From assembly GCF_004801905.1 (NCBI RefSeq), contig NZ_SSSN01000003.1, positions 620,001-684,000 of the forward strand: 64,000 nucleotides of DNA. Reading direction: 5' to 3'. Under the pieces are notes generated by a model. The model had not been told where the DNA came from. It did not search any database and was given only the letters and a program-made list of their open reading frames with translations. This stretch comes from Orlajensenia flava (GTDB lineage: Bacteria > Actinomycetota > Actinomycetes > Actinomycetales > Microbacteriaceae). Positions 38,541 through 47,521 of the stretch are shown in pieces. A program made the position numbers and the translations under genes. Position 1 is the first letter of the stretch. The number at the start of each line of letters is the position of its first letter.

Positions 38541-40373
38541 GTGAATCAGTTCGACGCGCCGGCAGCCGTGCCGGCGGACCCCTCCGCCAACACCACCGAC
38601 CTCCTGGTCGAGCGCGTGAAGGCCACTCCCGACTCGGTGCTGTTCTCGCTGCCGAAGAACGGCGGATGGTCGCCCGTCACGACGCGCGAGTTCCACGCGG
38701 CCGTCGTGGCCCTGGCCAAGGGCTTCGTCGCAGCGGGCATCCAGCCCGGCGACAAGGTCGGACTGATGTCGAAGACCCGTTACGAGTGGACCCTCGTCGA
38801 CTTCGCGATGTGGTTCGCCGGCGCCGTGCTCGTCCCCGTGTACGAGACCAGCTCCCCCACTCAGGTGCGCTGGAACCTGAGCGACTCCGGTGCGATCGCC
38901 GTGATCCTCGAGACCGCCGACATGTTCAGCCGGTTCGACGAGGTGCATCCTGAACTGCCGGCCATCGGCAACGTCTGGCAGATCGACCTCGGCGACCTCG
39001 ACAAGCTGGCCGCGCAGGGCGTCGATGTCCCGGATGCCGAGATCGAGCGCCGCCGCAACCTCGCGGTCGGCAGCGACATTGCCACCCTGATCTACACCTC
39101 CGGGTCCACGGGCAAGCCCAAGGGCTGCGTGCTGACCCACTCCAACTTCGTCGAGCTCGCGCGCAACTCGGCCGTCGCCCTCGAGGAGGTCGTCCTCGAC
39201 CCCAACGGGGCATCCACCCTGCTGTTCATCACGACGGCGCACGTGTTCGCGCGGTTCATCTCCGTGCTGTGCGTCCACGCCGGCGTGCGCGTCGGTCACC
39301 AGCCGGACACCAAGCTGCTGCTGCCGTCGCTCGCGAGCTTCAAGCCGACGTTCCTGCTGGCCGTCCCACGCGTCTTCGAGAAGGTCTACAACGTCTCCGA
39401 GCAGAAGGCCGAGACCGGCGGTCGCGGCAAGATCTTCCGCGCGGCAGCCGACGCGGCCGTCGAGCACTCACGACTGCTCGAAGCCGGCGAGAAGGTTCCG
39501 CTCGGACTGAAGGTGAAGTTCGCCCTGTTCGACCGCCTCGTCTACGCCAAGCTCCGTGCCGCGATGGGCGGCAACGTGCGCTACGCCGTCTCGGGTTCAG
39601 CCCCCCTCGGCGCTCGCCTCGGCCACTTCTACCACAGCCTCGGCATCACCATCCTCGAGGGCTACGGCCTTACTGAGACGACGGCTCCCGCGACGGTGAA
39701 CCTCGCCACGAAGTCGAAGATCGGCACCGTCGGGCCCGCGCTGCCCGGCGTCAGCATCCGTCTGGCCGATGACGGCGAGATCCAGGTGAAGGGCGTCAAC
39801 GTCTTCCAGGAGTACTGGAAGAACGCGGAGGCGACCGCCGCGGCCTTCGTCGACGGATGGTTCGCGACCGGCGACCTCGGCTCGATCGACGACGACGGTT
39901 TCCTCACGATCACGGGACGAAAGAAGGAGATCATCGTCACGGCCGGCGGCAAGAACGTCGCCCCGGCCACGCTCGAGGACCCCATCCGAGCCAACCCGCT
40001 CGTGGGCCAGGTCATCGTCGTCGGCGACCAGAAGCCGTTCATCTCAGCCCTAGTCACCCTCGACCCCGAGATGCTGCCGGTGTGGCTGAACAACAACAAC
40101 GAGGATGCCGGCGTGAGCGTCGAGGAGGCGGCAAAGAACCCGCACGTGCTCGCCGAGATCCAGCGGGCCATCGACGTCGCCAACGAGAACGTGTCGCGGG
40201 CCGAGTCGATCCGCAAGTTCACCGTGCTCACCACCGACCTCACCGAGGACAGCGGCCACCTCACGCCCAAGCTCAGCATCAAGCGCAACGTGATCCTCGT
40301 CGACTTCGCCGACGTGATCGAGGAGATGTACTCCGGCGCTCCGGCGACGCAGGGCTTCAGCCTGGCGCAGTAG
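38541..40373 (+). CDS. Long-chain fatty acyl-CoA ligase (AMP-forming, FadD15-like)
   Basis: Activates fatty acids to acyl-CoA through an acyl-adenylate. The 610-residue protein has the ATP loop LIYTSGSTGKPKGC, the YGLTETTA motif, and GDLGSIDDDGFLTITGRKKE with the C-terminal KNVAPATLEDPI. The C-terminus (SGHLTPKLSIKRNVI) is like membrane-associated long-chain ligases such as Rv2187/FadD15, which lies in the equivalent M. tuberculosis region. GTG 38541 follows AAGGAG by 6 bases. Confidence 0.94.
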   Translation: MNQFDAPAAVPADPSANTTDLLVERVKATPDSVLFSLPKNGGWSPVTTREFHAAVVALAKGFVAAGIQPGDKVGLMSKTRYEWTLVDFAMWFAGAVLVPVYETSSPTQVRWNLSDSGAIAVILETADMFSRFDEVHPELPAIGNVWQIDLGDLDKLAAQGVDVPDAEIERRRNLAVGSDIATLIYTSGSTGKPKGCVLTHSNFVELARNSAVALEEVVLDPNGASTLLFITTAHVFARFISVLCVHAGVRVGHQPDTKLLLPSLASFKPTFLLAVPRVFEKVYNVSEQKAETGGRGKIFRAAADAAVEHSRLLEAGEKVPLGLKVKFALFDRLVYAKLRAAMGGNVRYAVSGSAPLGARLGHFYHSLGITILEGYGLTETTAPATVNLATKSKIGTVGPALPGVSIRLADDGEIQVKGVNVFQEYWKNAEATAAAFVDGWFATGDLGSIDDDGFLTITGRKKEIIVTAGGKNVAPATLEDPIRANPLVGQVIVVGDQKPFISALVTLDPEMLPVWLNNNNEDAGVSVEEAAKNPHVLAEIQRAIDVANENVSRAESIRKFTVLTTDLTEDSGHLTPKLSIKRNVILVDFADVIEEMYSGAPATQGFSLAQ

Positions 40374-40413
40374 CAGCGCCACTGACCTGCCGCGAGTCAG
40401 CGGAGTTCAGAGA

Positions 40414-40453
40414 CGAAACGCCGCAGCGGGACGATCCCGTTTGCGGCGTTTCG
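40414..40453 (+). terminator. Strong hairpin after the acyl-CoA ligase gene, probable terminator
   Basis: A near-perfect 12-bp outer stem (CGAAACGCCGCA with TGCGGCGTTTCG) encloses an inner CGGGA/TCCCG stem. It starts about 40 bp after the stop codon. A weak T-containing tail (TGTTCTATCT) follows rather than a clean U tract. The rest of the 222-bp convergent gap to the deformylase gene shows nothing else recognised. Confidence 0.7.
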
Positions 40454-40595
40454 TGTTCTATCTCCGCCGACAGGCACCAATCCTCGGTCCTGGCTCTTCC
40501 CCGGCGCACCTCATGTGCGCGGGCGCACCGTATACCCTGCGCCGGTGCACGCAGACTGCGCCGGACCCTCGTCGTGCGGACCGATGGGCGTGGGT

Positions 40596-41087
40596 TCAGA
40601 ACCAGCTGGACTCGCGCACTTCCTTCATGGCCGAACGCCGGTTCTCCTTCGACAATCGATCGAGGTAGAGCAGGCCGTCGAGGTGGTCGGTCTCGTGCTG
40701 CAAGGCCTGCGCCATGAGACCCGTGCCCGAGAGCTCAATCGTGGCGCCATCGAGGTCTATCCCGGTGACCCGGGCGAACGGATAGCGCGGAGTGGGATAC
40801 CACAGGCCGGGCACGGAGAGGCAGCCCTCCTCGACCGGCTCGGCCTCGCCCGAGACCTCCGCGATGACGGGGTTGAGGATGTAGCCGACCTCGCCGTCGA
40901 CGTTGTAGCTGAACGCGCGGAGGTTCACGCCGATCTGCGCCGCAGCCACCCCCGCTCGACCCGGCAACTTGACGCTGTCGACGAGGTCGGCGACGAGGGC
41001 GCGGACGCGGTGGTCGATCGCCCCGATCGGGTCGGACACGGTCTTCAGGACGGGATCGCCGAATAGGCGGATGTCTCGTTCGGTCAT
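40596..41087 (-). CDS. def: Peptide deformylase
   Basis: Metalloenzyme that removes the formyl group from nascent N-terminal methionine. The 163-residue protein has motif 1 GVAAAQIG (usual form GLAAPQIG, so Pro is replaced by Ala), motif 2 EEGCLSVPG with the metal Cys and motif 3 QHETDHLDG with the two metal His and catalytic Glu. ATG 41087 gives [14 protein letters not shown], the expected N-terminus. All catalytic residues are present. It may be one of several deformylases in the genome. Confidence 0.95.
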   Translation of the reverse strand: MTERDIRLFGDPVLKTVSDPIGAIDHRVRALVADLVDSVKLPGRAGVAAAQIGVNLRAFSYNVDGEVGYILNPVIAEVSGEAEPVEEGCLSVPGLWYPTPRYPFARVTGIDLDGATIELSGTGLMAQALQHETDHLDGLLYLDRLSKENRRSAMKEVRESSWF

Positions 41088-41124
41088 TCTCTCTACGTGT
41101 CTCGGTGTTCGTGACTGTCGCGGC

Positions 41125-42384
41125 TCAGATGCCGCGGTCGGCCGGAAGGCCCTCGACGACCTCAGCCGCCAGGACGCGAGCGGCGTGCCGGGTGAGCGGC
41201 TTGAGGTCCTTCCAGTGGATGACCGAGCCCGCCGCGAGCACCGGATCGTACGGGATGCGCACGATCTCGCGCACGCGCGACTGGAAATGGGTCTCGATCT
41301 CCGACAGCTTGACGAGGTTGGTGCCCTGCGTGGCGGTGTTGAGCGCGACGACGGCGTTGGCGACCAGCTCGCCGTATCCGTTCGCCTCGAGCCAGGTGAG
41401 CGTCTCTGATGCCAGCCGCGCCTCGTCAACGCTGCCGCCCGACACGATGACGATGGAATCGGCCCGGCCGAGCGTGGCGCGCATGACGGAGTGCACGATG
41501 CCTGTTCCGCAGTCGGTCAGCACGATCGAATAGAAGCGGGCGGCGAGGTCGGCCACCACGTTGTAGTCGTCGTCGCTGAACGCCTCGGAGAGCAGGGGGT
41601 CGGTGTCGGATGCCAGCACGTCGAGTCGAGTCTCGTCGCGGGAGACCAGCGCAGAGAAATCGGTGTATCCGCCGATCGACGCCGCCTTGTTCACCACGTC
41701 GCGCACGGTGGCACGGGTGAGCTTCGCCACGCGCTCACTCAGTGTTCCCCGGTCGGGGTTGGCGTCGACGGCGATCACCCGGTCTTCGCGGGAGTCCGCG
41801 AGCGCCATGCCCAGCAGGGCGGTGACGGTGGTCTTGCCGACGCCGCCCTTGCGGGTGAGAACGGGGACGAACCGCGTTCCGCCGCTGAAGGAGCGCTGAA
41901 TGCGCGTGTCCAGCTCCTTGCGGGCCCGGACCTTCTTGGAGTCACCGAGGTTGATGACGCCGAAGCTGGCGGCGTACAGCCCGTGGCTCACACCACCCTC
42001 GGGGGCGGGCCGGGTCTTGCGATTGGGCTCGAGCAGCCGATCGGCTGTGAGCATGCTCGGTTCCTCGGGGCGTCCGGGCTCGCGAATTACCGGAGCATCG
42101 ACGGTCTGCGAGGAGACCTGCCGGTGGACGCCGCGCATGGGCGACGTCGGCACGATCACCGAGTGCGTCGTGGCGGGCTCGGGGAGGGCGACCTCGTCGC
42201 CGATGGCATCATCGTCGTCATCGTCGCGAGCCGAACGCGGCGAGAGATCGATCGTGACGCCCAGACTCTCGGGCAGCGCGGCCGCCAGGTTACCGGTGTC
42301 GGGAGCGAGCTCGCTGTTGTACTCGTCGTCCTGCTCGCGGGCGCGTCGGGTGCGCAGGTCGAGCGGTTCACCGGGTTCGGCCAT
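41125..42384 (-). CDS. MinD/ParA-like ATPase with acidic disordered N-terminus
   Basis: A 419-residue protein. Residues 1-170 are charged and low in complexity (an Asp run in [14 protein letters not shown], many Pro/Glu). A MinD/ParA ATPase domain follows with the deviant Walker [28 protein letters not shown], and [15 protein letters not shown]. The architecture resembles the actinobacterial EspI/MinD-like ATPases associated with type VII secretion, but no secretion genes are nearby, so the role is open. A GAGGAGG ribosome site precedes ATG 42384. Confidence 0.82.
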   Translation of the reverse strand: MAEPGEPLDLRTRRAREQDDEYNSELAPDTGNLAAALPESLGVTIDLSPRSARDDDDDDAIGDEVALPEPATTHSVIVPTSPMRGVHRQVSSQTVDAPVIREPGRPEEPSMLTADRLLEPNRKTRPAPEGGVSHGLYAASFGVINLGDSKKVRARKELDTRIQRSFSGGTRFVPVLTRKGGVGKTTVTALLGMALADSREDRVIAVDANPDRGTLSERVAKLTRATVRDVVNKAASIGGYTDFSALVSRDETRLDVLASDTDPLLSEAFSDDDYNVVADLAARFYSIVLTDCGTGIVHSVMRATLGRADSIVIVSGGSVDEARLASETLTWLEANGYGELVANAVVALNTATQGTNLVKLSEIETHFQSRVREIVRIPYDPVLAAGSVIHWKDLKPLTRHAARVLAAEVVEGLPADRGI

Positions 42385-42433
42385 GCGTTCCCCTCCTCGG
42401 ATGCCAGGTCGGCTCTGATCGCTGCATGAGAGC

Positions 42434-45400
42434 CTACTGCGGCCGCACCACGACGAGGAGGTCGCCGGCGTCCACCTGCTGCGTACGCGGGATGGCGAGC
42501 CGGTCGACCACTCCGGCGATGGGGCTCGTGATGGCGGCCTCCATCTTCATGGCCTCGATCGACGCGATAGCCTGGCCCGCCTCGATCGCGGCTCCGACCT
42601 CCACCTGCAGGGTGACGACACCCGAGAACGGTGCGGCGACCTGGCCGGGCTGGTTGGCGTCGGCCTTCTCGGCAGCCTTGCTCTCGACCGAGACACTGCG
42701 ATCGCGCACGAACACGGGTCGCAGCTGGCCGTTCAGCGTGGTCATGACGGTGCGCATGCCCTTGTCATCCGCCTCGCCGATCGCCTCGAGGCCGGCGTAG
42801 AGGCGAACGCCCTTGTCGATCTCGATGACGTGCTCCGCGCCTTGGCGCAGACCGTAGAGGTAGTCGGGGGTGTCGACGACGGAGAGGTCGCCGAACAGTT
42901 CGCGGATCTGCTCGAACTGGCGAGTGGGAGCCGGGAACAGCAGCCGGTTGAGCGTGGCGCGACGGGTGGCGCTGTCGCCGGCGAGTTCGGCGCTCTCGTC
43001 GGGCGTCAGCTCGGTGACGCCGACACGGACCGTCCTGCCGGCGAGCACCTTGGTGCGGAACGGCTCAGGCCATCCGCCCGGCAACTCCCCCAGCTCGCCG
43101 GCCATGAAGCCGACGACCGAATCGGGCACGTCGTACTTGTCGGGGTTCTCCTCGAAGTCGGCCGGGTCGGCGCGCACCGCGGCCAGGTGCAGGGCGAGGT
43201 CGCCGACCACCTTCGAGGACGGGGTCACCTTGGGGATGCGCCCGAGGATGCCGTTCGCCGCCGCATACATGTCCTCGACCAGCTCGAAGTCGTTGGCCAG
43301 GCCGAGGGCGATCGCCTGCTGGCGCAGGTTCGAGAGCTGGCCGCCCGGGATCTCGTGGCGGTATACCCGCCCGGTGGGGCCGGCGAGACCCGACTCGAAC
43401 GGGCGGTAGACCTGGCGCACGGCCTCCCAGTACGGCTCCAGGTCCGAGACCGCCCGCAACGAGAGACCCGTGTCTCGCGGCGTGTTCGCGAGCGCGGCGA
43501 CGAGGGAGGATGCCGAGGGTTGGCTCGTGGTGCCCGCCATGGGGGCGCTGGCGACGTCGACGGCGTCGACGCCTGCGCGTGCCGCCGCGAGCAGCGTCGC
43601 CAGCTGACCGCCCGGGGTGTCATGGGTGTGCAGGTGAACGGGGACGTCGAATCGCTCGCGGAACGCGCCGACGAGCGCCTCGGCTGCCGACGGGCGCAGC
43701 AGACCTGCCATGTCCTTGATGGCCAGGATGTGAGCCCCGGACTCGATGATCTGATCGGCCAGGCGCAGGTAGTAATCGAGGGTGTACAGGTCCTCGGCGG
43801 GGTCGAGCAGATTTCCCGTGTAGCAGACGGCGACCTCGGCGACGGCGCTGCCCTCCGCGAGCACGGCGTCGATCGCCGGGCGCATCTGGCTGACATCGTT
43901 GAGGGCGTCGAAGATGCGGAAGATGTCGACGCCGGTGGCTGCGGCCTCCCGCACGAACGCCTCGGTCACCGCCGTCGGGTAGGGCGTGTATCCGACGGTG
44001 TTGCGGCCTCGCAACAGCATCTGGATGTTGATGTTCGGCATCGCATCACGCAGCGCCGCGAGGCGCTCCCACGGATCCTCCCCGAGGAAGCGCAGCGCGA
44101 CATCGTAGGTCGCACCTCCCCACGCCTCGACCGACAGGAGCTCGGGCGTGAGTCGGGAGACGTACGGCGCGACCGCAACGAGATCGCGGGTGCGCACCCG
44201 GGTGGCGAGCAGCGACTGGTGGGCGTCGCGGAAGGTGGTGTCGGTGACAGCCACTGCTGTCTGCGCGCGCAGGGCGGCCGCGAAGCCGGCCGGCCCGAGT
44301 TCGAGCAGCCGCTGCCGGGAACCGGCGGGGGCGGGCGCGCTGAGGTCGACATCGGGCAGCTTGTCGGTCGGATCGATGGTGGTGGGTCGAGCGCCGTTCG
44401 GCTGGTTGACCGTGACGTCGGCCAGCCAGTTCATGATCTTGGTGCCGCGGTCCTTCGACGGCCGCCCCTTGACCAGGCCGGGACGCTCGTCGATGAAGGA
44501 GGTGCTGAGGTCGCCCGCGACGAACGACGGGTCATCGAGCACCGCCTGCAGGAAGGGGATGTTGGTCGAGACGCCGCGGATGCGGAACTCGGCCAGCGCA
44601 CGTCGGGCCCGTGCGACGGCCGCCGGGAAGTCGCGGCCGCGCGCGGTCATCTTGGCCAGCATGGAGTCGAAGTGCGGGCTGATCTGAGCGCCGGGGTTGA
44701 TGGTTCCGCCATCCAGACGGATGCCGGCCCCACCGGGTGAGCGGTAGGTGGTGATCTTGCCGGTGTCCGGTCGGAATCCCGCCGCCGGGTCCTCGGTGGT
44801 GATGCGGCACTGCAGGGCGGCGCCACGCAACTGGATGCGGTCCTGGGTGAGCCCGAGGTCGACGAGGCTCTCGCCGGCGGCGATGCGGATCTGCGACTGA
44901 ACGAGGTCGACATCCGTCACCTCCTCCGTCACCGTGTGCTCCACCTGGATGCGGGGGTTCATCTCTATGAAGACGTGCTCGCCCGCTCGCTCGCCCGCGG
45001 TGTCGAGCAGGAACTCGACGGTTCCGGCGTTGACGTAGCCGATCGAGCGCGCGAAGGCGATCGCGTCGCGGTAGAGCGCCTGACGGGTCTCCTCGGGCAG
45101 GTTGGGCGCCGGCGCGATCTCGACCACCTTCTGGTGGCGACGTTGAACCGAGCAGTCGCGTTCGAACAGGTGGACGGTCTCACCGTCGGCATCCGCGAGC
45201 ACCTGCACCTCGATGTGACGCGGTCGCAGCACCGCCTGCTCGAGGAACATGGTGGGGTCGCCGAACGCGCTGTCCGCCTCCCGCATGGCCTCCTCGAGCG
45301 CCGCGCGCAGCTTCTCGGGGCTGTCGACGCGCCGCATGCCACGACCGCCACCGCCCGCGACGGCCTTGGCGAAGATGGGGAACCCGATGTCGGCGGCCTG

Positions 45401-45838
45401 CTCGATGAGCAGGTTGACATCGCGGGAGGGCGGGGTCGACGCGAGCACCGGAACGCCGGCCGCGATCGCGTGCTCCTTCGCCGTCACCTTGTTGCCGGCC
45501 ATCTCGAGCACGTGCTTTCCCGGGCCGATGAACGTGATGCCCGCCTCGGCCGCAGCCTCGGCGAGTTCGGGGTTCTCCGAGAGGAATCCGTAGCCCGGGT
45601 AGATGGCGTCGGCACCCGATTCGCGAGCGACCCGGATGATCTCCGTGACGTCGAGATAGGCGCGCACCGGATGCCCCGGCTCACCGATCTGGTAGGCCTC
45701 GTCGGCCTTCAGGCGATGCAGGGAATTGCGATCCTCGAACGGGAAGATGGCCACCGTCTTCGCCCCGAGTTCATAGGCGGCTCTGAACGCCCGAATGGCG
45801 ATTTCTCCGCGATTGGCGACGAGGATCTTCTGGAACAT
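42434..45838 (-). CDS. pyc: Pyruvate carboxylase
   Basis: Biotin-dependent anaplerotic enzyme converting pyruvate to oxaloacetate. The 1134-residue single chain has an N-terminal biotin carboxylase (KILVANRGEIAIRAFRAA, AGGGGRGMRRV, ERDCSVQRRHQK), a central carboxyltransferase (DTTFRDAHQSLLATRVRT, EAWGGATYDVALRFLGEDPW, LHTHDTPGG) and a C-terminal biotinyl domain with the biotin Lys1098 in EAMKMEA. All three domains are intact. An AAAGG site lies before ATG 45838. It is divergent from the ParA gene. Confidence 0.98.
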   Translation of the reverse strand: MFQKILVANRGEIAIRAFRAAYELGAKTVAIFPFEDRNSLHRLKADEAYQIGEPGHPVRAYLDVTEIIRVARESGADAIYPGYGFLSENPELAEAAAEAGITFIGPGKHVLEMAGNKVTAKEHAIAAGVPVLASTPPSRDVNLLIEQAADIGFPIFAKAVAGGGGRGMRRVDSPEKLRAALEEAMREADSAFGDPTMFLEQAVLRPRHIEVQVLADADGETVHLFERDCSVQRRHQKVVEIAPAPNLPEETRQALYRDAIAFARSIGYVNAGTVEFLLDTAGERAGEHVFIEMNPRIQVEHTVTEEVTDVDLVQSQIRIAAGESLVDLGLTQDRIQLRGAALQCRITTEDPAAGFRPDTGKITTYRSPGGAGIRLDGGTINPGAQISPHFDSMLAKMTARGRDFPAAVARARRALAEFRIRGVSTNIPFLQAVLDDPSFVAGDLSTSFIDERPGLVKGRPSKDRGTKIMNWLADVTVNQPNGARPTTIDPTDKLPDVDLSAPAPAGSRQRLLELGPAGFAAALRAQTAVAVTDTTFRDAHQSLLATRVRTRDLVAVAPYVSRLTPELLSVEAWGGATYDVALRFLGEDPWERLAALRDAMPNINIQMLLRGRNTVGYTPYPTAVTEAFVREAAATGVDIFRIFDALNDVSQMRPAIDAVLAEGSAVAEVAVCYTGNLLDPAEDLYTLDYYLRLADQIIESGAHILAIKDMAGLLRPSAAEALVGAFRERFDVPVHLHTHDTPGGQLATLLAAARAGVDAVDVASAPMAGTTSQPSASSLVAALANTPRDTGLSLRAVSDLEPYWEAVRQVYRPFESGLAGPTGRVYRHEIPGGQLSNLRQQAIALGLANDFELVEDMYAAANGILGRIPKVTPSSKVVGDLALHLAAVRADPADFEENPDKYDVPDSVVGFMAGELGELPGGWPEPFRTKVLAGRTVRVGVTELTPDESAELAGDSATRRATLNRLLFPAPTRQFEQIRELFGDLSVVDTPDYLYGLRQGAEHVIEIDKGVRLYAGLEAIGEADDKGMRTVMTTLNGQLRPVFVRDRSVSVESKAAEKADANQPGQVAAPFSGVVTLQVEVGAAIEAGQAIASIEAMKMEAAITSPIAGVVDRLAIPRTQQVDAGDLLVVVRPQ

Positions 45839-45900
45839 GGAGGCCTTTCAGCGACGCGGAACGCAGGGCGGGCGGTTAGGTTCTCCCAGACTAGTGAAGG

Positions 45901-45906
45901 TAACGT
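45901..45906 (+). promoter_or_regulatory. -10 box, probable leaderless promoter of the ParA-like gene
   Basis: TAACGT ends 8 bases before GTG 45915. This supports 45915 as the start rather than the in-frame GTG at 45894. Confidence 0.5.
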
Positions 45907-45914
45907 ATCTACTC

Positions 45915-46724
45915 GTGCACGTACTCTCCGTCAGCTCCCTCAAGGGAGGCGTCGGCAAGACGACGGTGACCCTCGGGCTCGCTTCAGCAGCATTCGCCCG
46001 CGGAATCCGCACTCTTGTCGTCGACCTCGACCCGCAGTCTGACGTGTCCACGGGCATGGCTGTCGCCGTGTCCGGACACCTCAACATCGCGGATGTCCTG
46101 GCGAGCCCGAAGGAGAAGATCGTTCGCAGCGCGATCGCTCCGAGCGGCTGGACGAAGGGCCGTCCCGGGTCGACACTCGACGTTCTGATCGGCAGTCCTT
46201 CGGCCATCAACTACGACGGTCCGCACCCCCACGAGCGCGACATCTGGAAGCTCGAGGACGCTCTGGAGACCATCGAGTCCGATTACGAACTCGTCCTGGT
46301 CGACTGCGCCCCGACGCTCAACGCGCTCACCCGCACGGCGTGGGCGGCGAGCGACCGCGTGGCCGTCGTGACGGAGCCCGGGCTCTTCTCCGTGGCAGCC
46401 GCCGACCGTGCCCTGCGGGCCATCGAGGAGATCCGGCGCGGCATGTCCAGCCGCCTGCAGCCCCTCGGCATCATCGTCAACCGCACGCGCCTCGCATCAC
46501 TGGAGCACCAGTACCGCATCAAGGAACTGCGCGACATGTTCGGCCCCCTCGTGCTCAGCCCCCAACTTCCGGAGCGCACCTCCCTGCAGCAGGCGCAGGG
46601 CGCCGGTCAGCCGCTGCACGCCTGGCCCGGCGACAGCGCACAGGAGATGGCCCGCTACTTCGACCAGCTGCTCGATCGCGTCATGCGCACCGCTCGCATC
46701 GGCGAATACGCCGAACTGTCCTAG
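45915..46724 (+). CDS. ParA-family ATPase (orphan)
   Basis: A 269-residue ATPase of the ParA/Soj family with the deviant Walker [40 protein letters not shown] and VLVDCAPTLNALTRTAW. Members position chromosomes, plasmids or protein complexes. No parB or parS-like palindrome lies beside it, so it is probably not the chromosomal parA. GTG 45915 (MHVLSVSS) is preferred on the -10 box spacing. The C-terminus is followed two bases later by a REP-like element. Confidence 0.88.
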   Translation: MHVLSVSSLKGGVGKTTVTLGLASAAFARGIRTLVVDLDPQSDVSTGMAVAVSGHLNIADVLASPKEKIVRSAIAPSGWTKGRPGSTLDVLIGSPSAINYDGPHPHERDIWKLEDALETIESDYELVLVDCAPTLNALTRTAWAASDRVAVVTEPGLFSVAAADRALRAIEEIRRGMSSRLQPLGIIVNRTRLASLEHQYRIKELRDMFGPLVLSPQLPERTSLQQAQGAGQPLHAWPGDSAQEMARYFDQLLDRVMRTARIGEYAELS

Positions 46725-46725
46725 C

Positions 46726-46854
46726 GCTGCTCGAGTAGCGCAGACGCTTCAGCGGCTTCGGGTAAAGGCGCGCGCACGGGTTTCGATACGCGGGCTCCTT
46801 CGTCGCTCGCTACTCGACCAGCAGTGGCTGTCATCGGCCCCGCGCTCAACCAGC
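46726..46854. repeat. REP-like inverted-repeat element between parA-like and merR genes
   Basis: GCTGCTCGAGTAGCG (46726-46740) and CGCTACTCGACCAGC (46808-46822) are inverted repeats with one mismatch, about 80 bp apart. Between them lies GGTTTCGATACGCGGGC (46779-46795). A third half-site, CGCTCAACCAGC (46843-46854), follows in the second orientation. The block begins one base after the parA-like stop and ends 12 bp before the convergent merR stop. It resembles short palindromic intergenic elements that recur in actinobacterial genomes. Confidence 0.85.
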
Positions 46855-46866
46855 ACTGCGGAGGGG

Positions 46867-47415
46867 TCAGCTGATCTTGCGCTCGGCGCGACGCGCTGCG
46901 AGCTCGTCCATCTGGTCGGCCGGCTGCGTGTCGAGTTCGACGAGAGTGGACTCCACCTCGCGGAGCACCTTGCCGACGGCGATGCCGAACACGCCCTGGC
47001 CGCGGCTGACCAGGTCGATGACCTCGTCGTTCGAGGTGCACAGGTAGACGCTCGCTCCATCGCTCATGAGAGTCGTCTGAGCGAGGTCGCTGATGCCGGC
47101 CTCGCGCAGCTGGTTGACCGCCGTCCGGATCTGCTGCAGCGAGATGCCGGTGTCGAGCAGGCGCTTGACGAGCTTGAGCACGAGGATGTCGCGGAATCCG
47201 TACAACCGCTGCGAGCCCGATCCGGCCGCTCCGCGCACCGTCGGCTCGACGAGCTCCGTGCGTGCCCAGTAGTCCAGCTGGCGGTAGCTGATGCCGGCCG
47301 CACGCGCCGCGACGGCCCCGCGATAGCCGGACTGGTCGTCCATCTCGGGCAGGCCGTCCGTGAAGAGCAGCTCGAGTTCGTAGCGATCAGCGTCGCTCCG
47401 GCTGAGTTCACTCAT
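46867..47415 (-). CDS. MerR-family transcriptional regulator (Rv1830-like)
   Basis: A 182-residue protein with an N-terminal MerR winged helix (YRGAVAARAAGISYRQLDYWAR, LYGFRDILVLKLVKRLLDTGISLQQIRTAV) and a C-terminal region ending in a charged helix. It has no Cys pair typical of metal-sensing MerR proteins. In M. tuberculosis a similar MerR gene (Rv1830) lies close to garA and a first MerR gene, as here, with Rv1829 between; that middle gene is absent in this window. Target unknown. Confidence 0.88.
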   Translation of the reverse strand: MSELSRSDADRYELELLFTDGLPEMDDQSGYRGAVAARAAGISYRQLDYWARTELVEPTVRGAAGSGSQRLYGFRDILVLKLVKRLLDTGISLQQIRTAVNQLREAGISDLAQTTLMSDGASVYLCTSNDEVIDLVSRGQGVFGIAVGKVLREVESTLVELDTQPADQMDELAARRAERKIS

Positions 47416-47521
47416 CGATTCGCCTCTTCCAGCTGGACGTGCCGCGCGATGGCGCCGCGAACTCCACCGTACTCAGGGGTAGGGGTCCCGGCAATGACAT
47501 CGGCCCCGCGTGTCGAGCCCG

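Noticed and set aside
40500-40595. A small RNA or tRNA-like structure in the gap after the acyl-CoA ligase hairpin
   Set aside because: No cloverleaf, anticodon arm or conserved RNA motif could be drawn; the sequence is GC-rich without a convincing fold.
45895-45917. ParA-like start at GTG 45894 or upstream ATG 45795
   Set aside because: 45795 lies inside the start of pyc on the other strand and 45894 has no ribosome site; the TAACGT box and family N-terminus favour 45915.
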